Counted from the first letter of the stretch, positions 1 to 7,187 are shown. The stretch: DNA of 12,460 bases from Nonomuraea sp. (GCA_013362835.1 JABFVJ010000410.1:1-12460); one strand, 5' to 3'. A program made the numbers and translations. Notes: a model not told the origin generated them from the letters alone.

Positions 1-597
1 CAGGTAGGGGTCGATCTTCTCGTAGAGCGTGCCGGGCAGGAAGCCGAGCCGCTCGCCCGCCTCGACCGCCGGCCTGGTCAGGATGATGCGGTTGACCCGC
101 TTCTCCTGCAGCGCGCGCACGGCCTTGGCCATCGCGAGGTACGTCTTGCCGGTGCCCGCCGGCCCGATGCCGAACACGACCGTGTGCTGGTCGATCGCGT
201 CGACGTAGCGCTTCTGGTTGACCGTCTTCGGCCGGATCGTGCGTCCGCGGGAGGACAGGATGTCGAGCGAGAGCACCTCGGCGGGGCGGTCGGAGGTCAT
301 GCGCAGCATGGCGATGCTCCGCTCCACCGCGTCGGGCGTGAGCTCTCCCCCGCTGCGCAGCACCTCGACCAGCTCCTCGAACAGGCGCACGACGGCGCCG
401 CTCTCGTCGGGGCTGCCGGTCACGGTGATCTCGTTGCCGCGCACGTGGATGTCGGCCTTGAAGGCGCCCTCGATGACACGTAGCAGCTCGTCACGGGAGC
501 CGAGGAGGCTGACCATCGGGTATTCGTCCGGAATCAGCACCTTGGCTTGAGTGCGCGAGGGAGGTGCCGTGCGTCGGGATTCATGTAGTTCGGACAT
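1..597 (-). CDS. PhoH family ATPase (partial, C-terminus off the left edge)
   Basis: The first 199 residues of a PhoH-family P-loop ATPase, read leftward. An N-terminal domain of roughly 130 residues contains DIHVRGNEITVTG, typical of actinobacterial PhoH-like proteins. It is followed by the Walker A motif GPAGTGKT at residues 145-152 and then ILTRPAVEAGERLGFLPG, a conserved PhoH stretch. The family is linked to RNA metabolism (some members pair with YbeY or carry nuclease/helicase activity), but the substrate is not settled. Walker B and the C-terminal half lie outside the window. The ATG at 597 is the only good in-frame start; the frame closes upstream at 670-672. The nearest Shine-Dalgarno (GGGAGG, 619-624) is too far away unless the intervening hairpin folds. 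The gene follows the HIT gene, its usual neighbour, after 90 bp. Confidence 0.93.
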   Translation of the reverse strand, partial: MSELHESRRTAPPSRTQAKVLIPDEYPMVSLLGSRDELLRVIEGAFKADIHVRGNEITVTGSPDESGAVVRLFEELVEVLRSGGELTPDAVERSIAMLRMTSDRPAEVLSLDILSSRGRTIRPKTVNQKRYVDAIDQHTVVFGIGPAGTGKTYLAMAKAVRALQEKRVNRIILTRPAVEAGERLGFLPGTLYEKIDPYL

Positions 598-624
598 GGG
601 CAGGCCAGCGGCCTGATGCCTCCC
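598..624 (-). promoter_or_regulatory. Hairpin between Shine-Dalgarno and phoH start
   Basis: On the minus strand the leader reads GGGAGG (624-619), CAT, a perfect 6-bp stem with 3-nt loop (CAGGCC-GCT-GGCCTG, 615-601), CCC, then ATG. Linear spacing from Shine-Dalgarno to start is 21 nt, which is too long. If the 15-nt hairpin folds, the effective spacing becomes 6 nt. The stem is seen directly; the bridging role is inference. Confidence 0.45.
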
Positions 625-687
625 GGTCTGTTCGGTGTTCTTCTCCGCCCATGGTAGCCGCCACCAGGCTCATCGCTCGCGTCAATA

Positions 688-1032
688 TCAGCCGGGCGGC
701 CACGTCAGGCCGCGCCCGCCCAGGACGTGCGCGTGCACGTGGAAGACGGTCTGGCCGGCGCCGGCGCCGGTGTTGAAGACGATGCGGTAGCCGCCCTCGG
801 CCACGCCCTCCTGGACGGCCACGGCGTGGGCCGCCTTGAGCACGTCGTCGGCGAGCCCGTCGTCGGCCGCCGCGAGCGCGGCCGCGTCGGCGTGGTGCGC
901 GCGCGGGATGACCAGCACGTGGGTCGGGGCCTGCGGATTGATGTCGCGGAACGCCAGCGTCCTGTCGGTCTCGTAGACGACGTCGGCCGGAATTTCCTTG
1001 GCCACGATTTTGCAGAAGAGGCAGTCGCTCAC
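688..1032 (-). CDS. HIT family nucleotide hydrolase/transferase
   Basis: A 114-residue HIT-domain protein of normal family length. CLFC (residues 4-7) opens the protein, as in the HINT-like branch. FRDINPQAPTHVLVIPR (from residue 28) is the conserved nucleotide-binding stretch. The catalytic triad HVHAHVLGG has His98, His100 and His102. Members hydrolyse purine nucleoside phosphoramidates or related dinucleotides in the cytosol; the exact substrate cannot be read here. The start is GTG 1032, with no Shine-Dalgarno but TAGGGT six bases upstream, so the mRNA is probably leaderless. It precedes phoH as usual, but its usual upstream neighbour rsmE is separated by an opposite-strand sigma factor pair. 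Confidence 0.95.
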   Translation of the reverse strand: MSDCLFCKIVAKEIPADVVYETDRTLAFRDINPQAPTHVLVIPRAHHADAAALAAADDGLADDVLKAAHAVAVQEGVAEGGYRIVFNTGAGAGQTVFHVHAHVLGGRGLTWPPG

Positions 1033-1038
1033 GGCAGT

Positions 1039-1044
1039 ACCCTA
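1039..1044 (-). promoter_or_regulatory. Probable -10 element, leaderless HIT transcript
   Basis: TAGGGT on the minus strand lies six bases before the GTG at 1032. TAnnnT followed by 6-7 nt and a start codon is the usual layout of actinobacterial leaderless promoters. No convincing -35 is visible 16-18 bp upstream. Confidence 0.5.
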
Positions 1045-1200
1045 TCCACAGCGACCGTTCGGCAGTCCGTTGCGAATCGGTAATCCGCGGTGTCGTGCGC
1101 GGGAAGATCCGCGCGGTTAGGGTGAGTGTGCGACACTTCAGAGCAAAAAAGACGATTCAGGGTCGGGCGAGCGCCACCTGGCGAGGAACACGACTGGGTA

Positions 1201-1824
1201 ATGCACCCTAAGGAACCGGGGAAACCTTCAGAACCGGAAGAGCGTAAACCCTCTGGGAAGGCCGCGCGTCCCACTGATGTGACCACCGAAACCCTTCTGG
1301 CCGACAGGTCGATGGGGGCGGTGCCGGTCGGGTGGGATGCCGACATGGCCGTTACCGCGCTGTACAGCGCGCACTTTCGGTCATTGGTGCGTCTCGCGGT
1401 GTTGCTGGTGCGCGACATAGCAACCGCGGAGGAAGTCGTGCAGGACGCGTTCGTCGCCATTCATGGCGCCTGGCGCAGACTGCGTGATCCCGACAAAGCA
1501 CTCGCTTACCTGCGTCAGTCTGTCGTCAACCGGTCCCGTTCCGTGCTGCGTCACCGCGCGGTCGTCGAGAAGTACGCTCCCAAGGGCCTGCCCGACGCCC
1601 CGAGCGCCGAGAACGGCGCGATCGGCGAGCTGGAACGCTCCGCCGTCATCGAGGCGTTACGTGCCCTGCCGACCCGTCAGAGAGAAGCACTGGTTCTGCG
1701 CTACTACGGAGATCTGTCCGAGGCTGAGATCGCCCACGCCATGGGCATCAGCAAGGGGGCGGTCAAGAGCCACACAGCGCGTGGCATGGCCGCTTTGCGA
1801 TCCGTCCTGGAGAAAATGTCATGA
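1201..1824 (+). CDS. ECF-type RNA polymerase sigma factor (SigE-family-like)
   Basis: A sigma factor with region 2 and region 4 only, as in ECF (group 4) sigmas. Region 2 covers ALYSAHFRSLVRLAVLLV through AEEVVQDAFVAIHGAWRRL and AYLRQSVVNRSRS. Region 4 covers ALRALPTRQREALVLRYYGDLSEAEIAHAMGI with the helix-turn-helix AMGISKGAVKSHTARGMAALR. It should direct core polymerase to a small regulon, and its 3' end overlaps a membrane protein gene that may hold it inactive. The start is uncertain. GTG 1126, ATG 1201 and ATG 1312 are in frame, and none has a well-spaced Shine-Dalgarno. By hand count about 56% (1126-1200) and 59% (1201-1311) of codons end in G/C, against 81% for the 37 codons from 1312, so the true start may be 1312, giving a typical 170-residue protein. 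Even its core has less third-position G/C than its neighbours. The divergent gap 1033-1200 holds the HIT -10 and a possible TAGGGT (1118-1123) for this gene. Confidence 0.9.
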   Translation: MHPKEPGKPSEPEERKPSGKAARPTDVTTETLLADRSMGAVPVGWDADMAVTALYSAHFRSLVRLAVLLVRDIATAEEVVQDAFVAIHGAWRRLRDPDKALAYLRQSVVNRSRSVLRHRAVVEKYAPKGLPDAPSAENGAIGELERSAVIEALRALPTRQREALVLRYYGDLSEAEIAHAMGISKGAVKSHTARGMAALRSVLEKMS

Positions 1825-2459
1825 CCCAGCCCCCCGACGAGTACGGCGACGTCCTGCGCCGTGCGCTCCGCGCGGAGGCGGACGCGGTCGTGCCCTCGCC
1901 GGAAGGACTGCAGATCATCCGCGCCCGCATCGAGCGGCGCGGGATCCGTAACCTGTTCTGGTGGCGTGCGGGCGCGGCCGCCGCCAGTGCGGTGCTGGTG
2001 GCCGGGACGATCGTGATGGTCGTTCCCGGGCTGCGCTCCCAGGTCCTGCAGATTCCCTCCAACCTGGTGGAGAACTCGACCCAGACGCCCGGCAACTCCT
2101 CGACCAGGCTGTCCACGCCGCCCAAGCCGCCCTCGCGCACGGTCGAGCAGCCGTCGGGGCACGTCGTGCTGCCGCCGAGCGAGAGCGAGACGCATCGGCC
2201 GACCGAGTCGGCCAGGTCCACCCGGCAACCTTCGCCGTCGCCGTCGCCGTCACCGTCGTCGAGCCCGTGCCCGAGCGGCGAGCCCGCCGACCAGGACTGC
2301 CCCGAGATCACGCCGACGCCCACGCCCACGCCCACGTCGTCCGAGGTGACGGAGCTGCCGACCGGTTGCCCGGCCGACGAGTGCCCGCCCGACGACATGC
2401 CGACCGGCCCGAGCGACCTGAGCAGCCCGCTGGTGGACGTACCGCACACGACGCCCTGA
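1821..2459 (+). CDS. Single-pass membrane protein, putative anti-sigma partner
   Basis: A 212-residue protein whose ATG overlaps the sigma factor stop (ATGA), implying translational coupling. Residues 1-47 are a charged cytosolic segment (YGDVLRRALRAEADAVVPSPEGLQIIRARIERRG) like the short sigma-facing part of many actinobacterial anti-sigma proteins. One membrane segment spans about residues 49-69. The remaining 140 residues are a Pro/Ser/Thr-rich extracytoplasmic stalk with PSPSPSPSPS and PTPTPTPT runs and four cysteines in two close pairs (CPSGEPADQDC and CPADEC). The HxxxCxxC motif of zinc anti-sigma factors is absent, so the role rests on the gene pair and topology. The stalk could be a cell-wall-spanning sensor; the cysteines could form disulfides. 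Third-position G/C returns to about 90% here, unlike the sigma gene. Confidence 0.75.
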   Translation: MTQPPDEYGDVLRRALRAEADAVVPSPEGLQIIRARIERRGIRNLFWWRAGAAAASAVLVAGTIVMVVPGLRSQVLQIPSNLVENSTQTPGNSSTRLSTPPKPPSRTVEQPSGHVVLPPSESETHRPTESARSTRQPSPSPSPSPSSSPCPSGEPADQDCPEITPTPTPTPTSSEVTELPTGCPADECPPDDMPTGPSDLSSPLVDVPHTTP

Positions 2460-2479
2460 GGCGACGGCTGAGGCGACGG
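2456..2479. repeat. 12-bp tandem duplication across a stop codon
   Basis: CTGAGGCGACGG occurs twice back to back (2456-2467 and 2468-2479). The first copy contains the TGA stop of the putative anti-sigma gene; the second ends 2 bp before the rsmE stop on the other strand. It fills the gap between the convergent genes, where no clear terminator is visible. Confidence 0.85.
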
Positions 2480-2481
2480 CG

Positions 2482-3207
2482 CTACCAGCGGCCGGTGCGG
2501 GCGAGCAGCACGGCCGCCGCCGCCACGCCCGCCGTGGAGGTGCGCAGCACGGTGGGCCCGAGCAGCACCGGCACGGCCTTCGCGGCCGTGAACCCGCGCA
2601 GCTCCTCCTCCGAGACGCCGCCCTCCGGCCCCACCACGATCACGATGTCGCCGCCCGGCGGCAGCGCCACGCGCGACAGCGGCTCGGCGGCCTCCTCATG
2701 CAGCACGAGCCCCAGGGCCGCGTTCGCCAGCAGCCCCTCGACCTGGGCGGTGGAGGCGGGCTCGGCCACCTCGGGCAGGTGGAACCTGCGCGCCTGCTTG
2801 CCCGCCTCGCGGGCCGTGGACCGCCACCGGCCGAGCGCCTTGGCGACCTTGTCGCCCTTCCACTGCGTGATGCTGCGCGCGGCCGCCCAGGGAACGATCA
2901 CGTCGACCCCGGCCTCGGTCATCATCTCGACGGCGAGCTCGCCCCTGTCGCCCTTGGGCAGCCCCTGGACGACGACCAGCCGCTGCCTCGGCGGCTCGAC
3001 GGTGTAGCGGGCGAGCACGTCGAGGGCGAGCGCGTCCTTGAGCACCTCGCGCACCACGCACTCGGCGACGTCGCCCGCGCCGTTGGTCAGGTCGACCCGC
3101 TCGCCCGCGCGCAGTCGCCGCACGGAGGCCGCGTGACGCCCCTCGGGGCCGTCGAGCGTCAGCTCGGGCCCGTTCAGGTCCTCGGCGAGGAAGACGGGGA
3201 CGGTCAC
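2482..3207 (-). CDS. rsmE: 16S rRNA (uracil1498-N3)-methyltransferase RsmE
   Basis: A 241-residue SPOUT-class methyltransferase that methylates N3 of U1498 in helix 44 of 16S rRNA using S-adenosylmethionine. The N-terminal PUA-like domain contains GRHAASVRRLRAGERVDLTNG. The C-terminal knotted domain contains VQGLPKGDRGELAVEMMTEAG, the SAM-loop motif VVGPEGG (GPEGG at 193-197) and LGPTVLRTSTAG (216-227). Many RsmE proteins have LGPRILRTETA there, so the R-to-T and E-to-S differences are mild variants. The frame is open further upstream, but GTG 3207 is the sensible start: one base separates it from the dnaJ stop, AGG sits at a good distance, and VPVFLAEDL matches the family N-terminus. It is tightly coupled to dnaJ and therefore probably heat-shock controlled. 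Confidence 0.95.
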   Translation of the reverse strand: MTVPVFLAEDLNGPELTLDGPEGRHAASVRRLRAGERVDLTNGAGDVAECVVREVLKDALALDVLARYTVEPPRQRLVVVQGLPKGDRGELAVEMMTEAGVDVIVPWAAARSITQWKGDKVAKALGRWRSTAREAGKQARRFHLPEVAEPASTAQVEGLLANAALGLVLHEEAAEPLSRVALPPGGDIVIVVGPEGGVSEEELRGFTAAKAVPVLLGPTVLRTSTAGVAAAAVLLARTGRW

Positions 3208-3208
3208 G

Positions 3209-4345
3209 TCACCTGCCGTTGAAGGCGTCACGCAGGCGGGAGAAAAAACCCTGCTGGCCAGGCGCGAACTTCCCCGGCGGCCGCTCCTCACCACGCAGCC
3301 GGGACAGCTCGCGCAGCAGGTCTTCCTGCTGCTGGTCGAGGCGCAGCGGGGTCTCGACGTTGACGTGGATGAGCAGGTCGCCTCTGCCGGACTCGTTGAG
3401 GCGCTGCACGCCTCGGCCGTACATGGTGATGACCTGGCCGGACTGGGTGCCGGGACGGACGTCGATCTCCTCGGAGCCGTCGAGCGTCTCCACGGCGAGG
3501 ATCGTGCCGAGCGCGGCGGCCGTCATCGGGATCTGGACGGTGCAGTGGAGGTCGTCGCCGCGCCGCTCGAAGATCTCGTGGGGCCGCTCGACGATCTCCA
3601 GGAAGAGGTCTCCAGGCGGGCCTCCGCCGGGGCCCACCTCGCCCTCGCCGGCGAGCTGGATGTGGGTGCCGTCCTCGACGCCCGCGGGGATGCGGACCTT
3701 GATCGTACGGCGGGTGCGCACCCGGCCGTCGCCCGAGCACTCCTGGCAGGGGTGGCGGATGATGCTGCCGAAGCCGCCGCACTGGGGGCACGGGCGCGAG
3801 GTCATGACCTGGCCCAGGAAGGAGCGGGTGACCTGGGAGATCTCGCCGCGCCCGTTGCACATGTCGCAGGTGTCGGGGTGGGTGCCGGGGGCCGCGCCGG
3901 CGCCGTGGCAGACCTCGCACAGCACGGCGGTGTCGACGACCAGCTCGCGGGTGGTGCCGAAGGCCGTCTCGCGCAGGTCGAGCTCGACCCGGATGGTGGC
4001 GTTGCGGCCTCTCCTCGCGCGCGAACGCGGGCCGCGCGTGCCGCCCGCGGTGCCGAAGAAGGCGTCCATGATGTCGCTGAAGGGGAAGCCGGCGCCGAAG
4101 CCTCCGGCGCCCGCGCCGGCGCCGCCGCCGAAGGGGTCGCCGCCCACGTCGTACATCTGGCGCTTGTTCGGGTCGGACAGCACCTCGTAGGCCTGCGTGA
4201 TCTCCTTGAACCGCTCCTGGGTCTCAGGATCGGGGTTCACGTCGGGGTGCAGCTCACGGGCGAGGCGGCGGTATGCCTTCTTGATCTCGTCCTGACTGGC
4301 GTCACGGCGCACCCCGAGGGTGGCGTAGTAGTCGCTGTTTGCCAC
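3209..4345 (-). CDS. dnaJ: Chaperone DnaJ (type I, HrcA-linked copy)
   Basis: A 378-residue complete type I J-protein that delivers unfolded clients to DnaK and stimulates its ATPase. The J domain (1-65) has the essential HPD at 33-35. A Gly/Phe-rich linker covers about 69-100. Four zinc-binding CxxCxGxG-type modules follow (Cys 143/146, 160/163, 186/189, 200/203; [32 protein letters not shown]). The C-terminal substrate-binding barrels are complete. The start is GTG 4345 with AAGAGG overlapping the hrcA stop at an ideal distance. Actinobacteria often carry a second dnaJ next to dnaK; this is the copy next to hrcA. dnaK and grpE are not in the window. Confidence 0.97.
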   Translation of the reverse strand: MANSDYYATLGVRRDASQDEIKKAYRRLARELHPDVNPDPETQERFKEITQAYEVLSDPNKRQMYDVGGDPFGGGAGAGAGGFGAGFPFSDIMDAFFGTAGGTRGPRSRARRGRNATIRVELDLRETAFGTTRELVVDTAVLCEVCHGAGAAPGTHPDTCDMCNGRGEISQVTRSFLGQVMTSRPCPQCGGFGSIIRHPCQECSGDGRVRTRRTIKVRIPAGVEDGTHIQLAGEGEVGPGGGPPGDLFLEIVERPHEIFERRGDDLHCTVQIPMTAAALGTILAVETLDGSEEIDVRPGTQSGQVITMYGRGVQRLNESGRGDLLIHVNVETPLRLDQQQEDLLRELSRLRGEERPPGKFAPGQQGFFSRLRDAFNGR

Positions 4346-4356
4346 TTATCGACCTC

Positions 4357-5370
4357 TTAAGATGCAGCCAGGATCTGGCTGACGTAGCGTGCCACCGCGC
4401 GCACGGCGCCCATCGTCACGGGGTAGTCCATCCTCGTGGGACCCAGCACGCCGAGCCGGGCCAGTTGGTTGTCGCCAGAACCGTATCCGGTTGCGACGAT
4501 GGACGCGCCCCGAAGGTAGGGGTTTTCCGATCCGATGCGCACGGTGAGCGCGGACGGGGTGTCTGTCGAAGTCTCGCCGAGCAGCCGCATGAGCACGACC
4601 TGCTCCTCCAGCGCCTCCAGCACGTCGCGCAGGCCGGTGGAGAAGTCGGCGCCCGCGAGATTGGCCGCCCCGGCGAACACGATCTTCTCGTCGTGGCGTT
4701 CGACGAGCGTTTCGAGCAGCACCGACAGGATCGTGGCCACCGCCGGCCGATCCTCGACGGGCAGCCGCTCGGGCAGGTCGGCGACCAGGTCGGGAACGTT
4801 GCTGAGCCCGCAGCCGTCGAGGCAGGAGTTGAGCACCGCGCGCAGGTGGGCGATGCGGGTGTCCTCCACCACCTCGGGCAGCTCGATCACGCGCTGCTCG
4901 ACGCGCCCGGTGTTGGTGATCAGCACGAGCATGACGCGCCGGTCGTTGAGCGGGACCAGCTCGACGTGCCTGACCGTGGAACGGGTCAGCGTCGGGTACT
5001 GCACGACCGCGACCTGCCTGGTGAGCTGCGCGAGCAGCCGCACGGTGCGGGTCACGACGTCGTCGAGGTCGACCGCGCCGGCGAGGAAGGTCTCGATCGC
5101 CCGCCGCTCCGCCTTGGAGAGAGGCTTGACCTGCGAGAGCCGGTCGACGAACAGGCGGTAGCCCTTGTCCGTCGGCACGCGGCCCGCGCTGGTGTGCGGC
5201 TGGGTGATGTAGCCCTCCTCCTCCAGCGCGGCCATGTCGTTCCTGACCGTCGCCGGGGAGACCTTCAGATTGTGGCGCTCGGCGAGCGCCTTGGAGCCCA
5301 CCGGTTCGTTGGTGGACACGTAGTCTTCGACAATGGCGCGGAGCACCGCAAGCTTCCGATCGTCGAGCAC
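4357..5370 (-). CDS. hrcA: Heat-inducible transcription repressor HrcA
   Basis: A 337-residue repressor of class I heat-shock genes, of normal family length. It binds the CIRCE operator and is released when chaperones are titrated. The N-terminal winged helix carries [23 protein letters not shown] and the recognition stretch [35 protein letters not shown]. The central GAF-like/dimerisation region and the C-terminal [17 protein letters not shown] follow. GTG 5370 is fixed by a strong AGGAGGT (5377-5383) six bases upstream. A CIRCE copy lies 42 bp upstream, so the gene represses itself together with dnaJ and rsmE. Confidence 0.97.
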   Translation of the reverse strand: MLDDRKLAVLRAIVEDYVSTNEPVGSKALAERHNLKVSPATVRNDMAALEEEGYITQPHTSAGRVPTDKGYRLFVDRLSQVKPLSKAERRAIETFLAGAVDLDDVVTRTVRLLAQLTRQVAVVQYPTLTRSTVRHVELVPLNDRRVMLVLITNTGRVEQRVIELPEVVEDTRIAHLRAVLNSCLDGCGLSNVPDLVADLPERLPVEDRPAVATILSVLLETLVERHDEKIVFAGAANLAGADFSTGLRDVLEALEEQVVLMRLLGETSTDTPSALTVRIGSENPYLRGASIVATGYGSGDNQLARLGVLGPTRMDYPVTMGAVRAVARYVSQILAAS

Positions 5371-5411
5371 GTGCTCACCTCCTGCCTCCGCCTAACAGGG
5401 AAACGACAGGT

Positions 5412-5438
5412 CTAGCACTCTGTGTTCCCGAGTGCCAA
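5412..5438 (-). promoter_or_regulatory. CIRCE operator (HrcA binding site) upstream of hrcA
   Basis: CTAGCACTC-N9-GAGTGCCAA on the plus strand matches the consensus TTAGCACTC-N9-GAGTGCTAA at all but two positions, with the exact 9-base spacer. On the minus strand the left arm TTGGCA can serve as a -35 box, with a weak TAGACC-like -10 about 18 bp later, so HrcA would occlude polymerase. The rest of the divergent gap 5371-5526 holds the hrcA Shine-Dalgarno and, facing right, a weak extended -10 (TTGC-TAGCGT, 5487-5496) without a recognisable -35. Confidence 0.93.
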
Positions 5439-5526
5439 GTGTACGGCTCTCGCCCACAAGGTGCGATAACACCAGGTGCCATCCTGTTGCTAGCGTCTTA
5501 CAAGCGACAGGCCTCACACTTGCCGC

Positions 5527-6357
5527 ATGACCGACGAATCCCAGCCCCCGCAGTACGGCCCGCCCCAGGGGCAGGGTCCCTACTACGGTCAGCCGTCCCC
5601 GTACGGGCAGCCCCAGCAGCACGACCAGCCACCCCAGTACGGCCAGCCCCAGCCCTATGGCCAGCCCCAGCCCTACAACCAGCAGCCCTACGGCCAGCAA
5701 CCTTACGGCCAGCAGCCCCAGTACGGGCAGCCTCCGCAGTACGGCCAGCCCCCGCAGTACGGCCAGTACGGCCAGCAGCCGCAGTTCCCGCCCCGGATCG
5801 ACGGCAAGGCCGTCAAGCCCCGCCTGTGGTGGATCGCGGTGGTCTGGGCCGTCGCCGTCGTGCTCGGTGTCGTCGGCGTGGTCGTGTTCGCGGGCGGCGT
5901 GCTGAGCAGCGTCTCGGACATGGCGCCGACGACGACGTTCGCGTCGGGCGAAAGTGTGAAGGTCTCCCTCGACCCGGCCAAGCGTCCGGCCGTCTACATC
6001 GCCACCGACACGCGGGTCAACTACCAGTGCGAGATCTCCGGAGGCCCGGGGCAGGCCAAGCTCGTCAAGGTCACGGGCAACCAGACGGTCACCGCGGACG
6101 GGAACACCTGGCAGGAGATCCTCGCGGTCAACGCCCCCGCCAAGGGCGACTACCAGCTGACCTGCGCCACCCAGGAGGAGGCCGCGGCCCGCTTCGGCGT
6201 CGGACGCGACGTGCTCTCGGCCGCGGGCGGCGTGTTCGGCGGCGTGGCGGCGCTGTTCCTGATCCCCGGCGCGGGCCTGCTCATCGGCATCATCGGGACC
6301 ATCGTGATCCTCGTACGGCGCAGCGGCGCGCGTAAGCGCCTTGCGGTCAGCGGGTGA
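5527..6357 (+). CDS. Membrane protein with Tyr-Gly-Gln-rich N-terminal tail
   Basis: A 276-residue protein of unknown function. Residues 1-90 are low complexity, with ten YGQ triplets among Pro and Gln. A membrane helix spans about 101-123 after the basic KAVKPRL. A 110-residue external region follows with two cysteines (168 and 213, possible disulfide), then a second hydrophobic segment at about 233-262 and a basic tail (RRSGARKR). The tail is therefore predicted to be cytosolic. Such tails are common in actinobacterial membrane proteins but the function is not established. A weak CAGG precedes the ATG. The stop overlaps a GTG in frame with the DUF3097 gene, suggesting one unit with the next two genes. 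Confidence 0.88.
   Translation: MTDESQPPQYGPPQGQGPYYGQPSPYGQPQQHDQPPQYGQPQPYGQPQPYNQQPYGQQPYGQQPQYGQPPQYGQPPQYGQYGQQPQFPPRIDGKAVKPRLWWIAVVWAVAVVLGVVGVVVFAGGVLSSVSDMAPTTTFASGESVKVSLDPAKRPAVYIATDTRVNYQCEISGGPGQAKLVKVTGNQTVTADGNTWQEILAVNAPAKGDYQLTCATQEEAAARFGVGRDVLSAAGGVFGGVAALFLIPGAGLLIGIIGTIVILVRRSGARKRLAVSG
5584..5775 (+). repeat. Degenerate tandem repeat encoding YGQ-rich tail
   Basis: Repeated TACGGCCAG-type units separated by CCC/CAG codons encode ten YGQ triplets in residues 20-83 of the membrane protein. Synonymous variants (cagtacggccagccc, ccctacggccagcag) show it is degenerate rather than a fresh expansion. Confidence 0.85.
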
Positions 6358-6368
6358 TTTGCTACGGT
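6341..6368 (+). promoter_or_regulatory. Probable leaderless promoter of the DUF3097 gene
   Basis: TTGCGG (6341-6346), a 16-bp spacer and TACGGT (6363-6368) preceded by TGC form a housekeeping-like promoter with an extended -10. The next GTG in the DUF3097 frame is at 6375, after six bases, which would be at or next to the transcription start. The -35 lies within the last codons of the upstream membrane protein gene. Confidence 0.55.
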
Positions 6369-6374
6369 CCCCGT

Positions 6375-7187
6375 GTGTACGAGGGTGATGTGCTGGCGGG
6401 CAATTGGCGGCGGCCGGGCAAGGGCAAGATCCCGAAGGTGCCCGCCGAACCCGACCTTGTCGTGGAGGACGCCGACAGCGGGTTCTGCGGCGCCGTGGTG
6501 GCCTGTGACAAGGAGGCCGTCACCCTTGAGGACCGCTTCGGCAGGCGCCGCCTGTTCCCGCTGGCGCCGGCCGCCTTCCTCCTGGAGGGCAGGCCCGTGA
6601 CCCTGGTACGCCCGCCCGCCCAGGCGGCCCCCGCGGGTCCCCGGCGCAGCGCGTCCGGCTCGATCGCCGTGGAGGGGCTGCGCGCCAGGGTCGCCAAGGA
6701 GAGCCGGATCTACGTCGAGGGCGTGCACGACGCCGCGCTCGTGGAGAAGATCTGGGGCCACGACCTGCGGGTCGAAGGGGTCGTGGTCGAGTACCTGGAG
6801 GGCGTGGACGACCTGCCCGCCATCGTGGCCGAGTTCGGCCCCGAGCCGGGGCGCAGGCTCGGCGTGCTGGTCGACCACCTCGTTCCCGGCTCCAAGGAGA
6901 GCAGGATCGCGGCCCGGATCACCTCGCCGCACGTGCTCGTCGTGGGCCACCCGTTCATCGACATCTGGCAGGCGGTCAAACCCGCCGTGCTGCGCATTCC
7001 GGCCTGGCCCGACGTGCCGCGCGGGGTGCCGTGGAAGGAGGGCGTGCTCGCCGCACTGGGCTGGCGCATGGAGCCCGCGGACGCCTGGCGGCGCATTCTC
7101 GGCGCCGTCTCGTCCTTTACCGACCTGGAGCCTGAGCTGCTCGGCCGGGTCGAGGAACTGATCGACTTCGTCACGGAGGCATCATGA
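6375..7187 (+). CDS. DUF3097 family protein, Toprim-like motifs
   Basis: A 270-residue cytosolic protein recognised as DUF3097, an actinobacterial family without an established role. The N-terminal part contains PDLVVEDADSGFCGAVV and VTLEDRFGRRRLFPL, likely beta-rich. From residue about 112 there is IYVEGVHDAALVEKIWG and then RLGVLVDHLVPGSKESRIA. The conserved EG...D (Glu115, Asp119) followed about 50 residues later by a hydrophobic strand ending in Asp167 and PG resembles the Toprim fold of primases, topoisomerases and RNase M5. This is an inference from pattern. The frame opens at GTG 6354, overlapping the previous stop, but GTG 6375 is preferred because a -10-like TACGGT lies six bases before it and there is no Shine-Dalgarno. 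The stop overlaps the next ATG. Confidence 0.88.
   Translation: MYEGDVLAGNWRRPGKGKIPKVPAEPDLVVEDADSGFCGAVVACDKEAVTLEDRFGRRRLFPLAPAAFLLEGRPVTLVRPPAQAAPAGPRRSASGSIAVEGLRARVAKESRIYVEGVHDAALVEKIWGHDLRVEGVVVEYLEGVDDLPAIVAEFGPEPGRRLGVLVDHLVPGSKESRIAARITSPHVLVVGHPFIDIWQAVKPAVLRIPAWPDVPRGVPWKEGVLAALGWRMEPADAWRRILGAVSSFTDLEPELLGRVEELIDFVTEAS

Noticed and set aside
1128..1211. 27-codon leaderless-like small frame (GTG 1128) ahead of the sigma factor
   Set aside because: The spacing from TAGGGT is only four bases, codon use is not coding-like, and the peptide has no recognisable feature.
2230..2340. Short-period repeats considered as CRISPR or regulatory repeat
   Set aside because: They are codon-periodic (Pro-Ser and Pro-Thr) within an open reading frame and have no spacer structure.
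1961..3007. 348-codon plus-strand frame across the anti-sigma-like and rsmE genes
   Set aside because: Out of frame with the anti-sigma-like gene and antisense to rsmE; Ala/Arg-rich shadow crossing two unrelated genes.
3219..4360. Long plus-strand open frames opposite dnaJ
   Set aside because: Antisense shadows of an intact dnaJ; no recognisable domain, no Shine-Dalgarno, low-complexity Ala/Gly/Arg or Ser/Pro composition.
4339..5415. 358-codon plus-strand frame opposite hrcA
   Set aside because: Antisense shadow of hrcA, running into the CIRCE region; the translation is His/Asp/Arg-rich with no family features.
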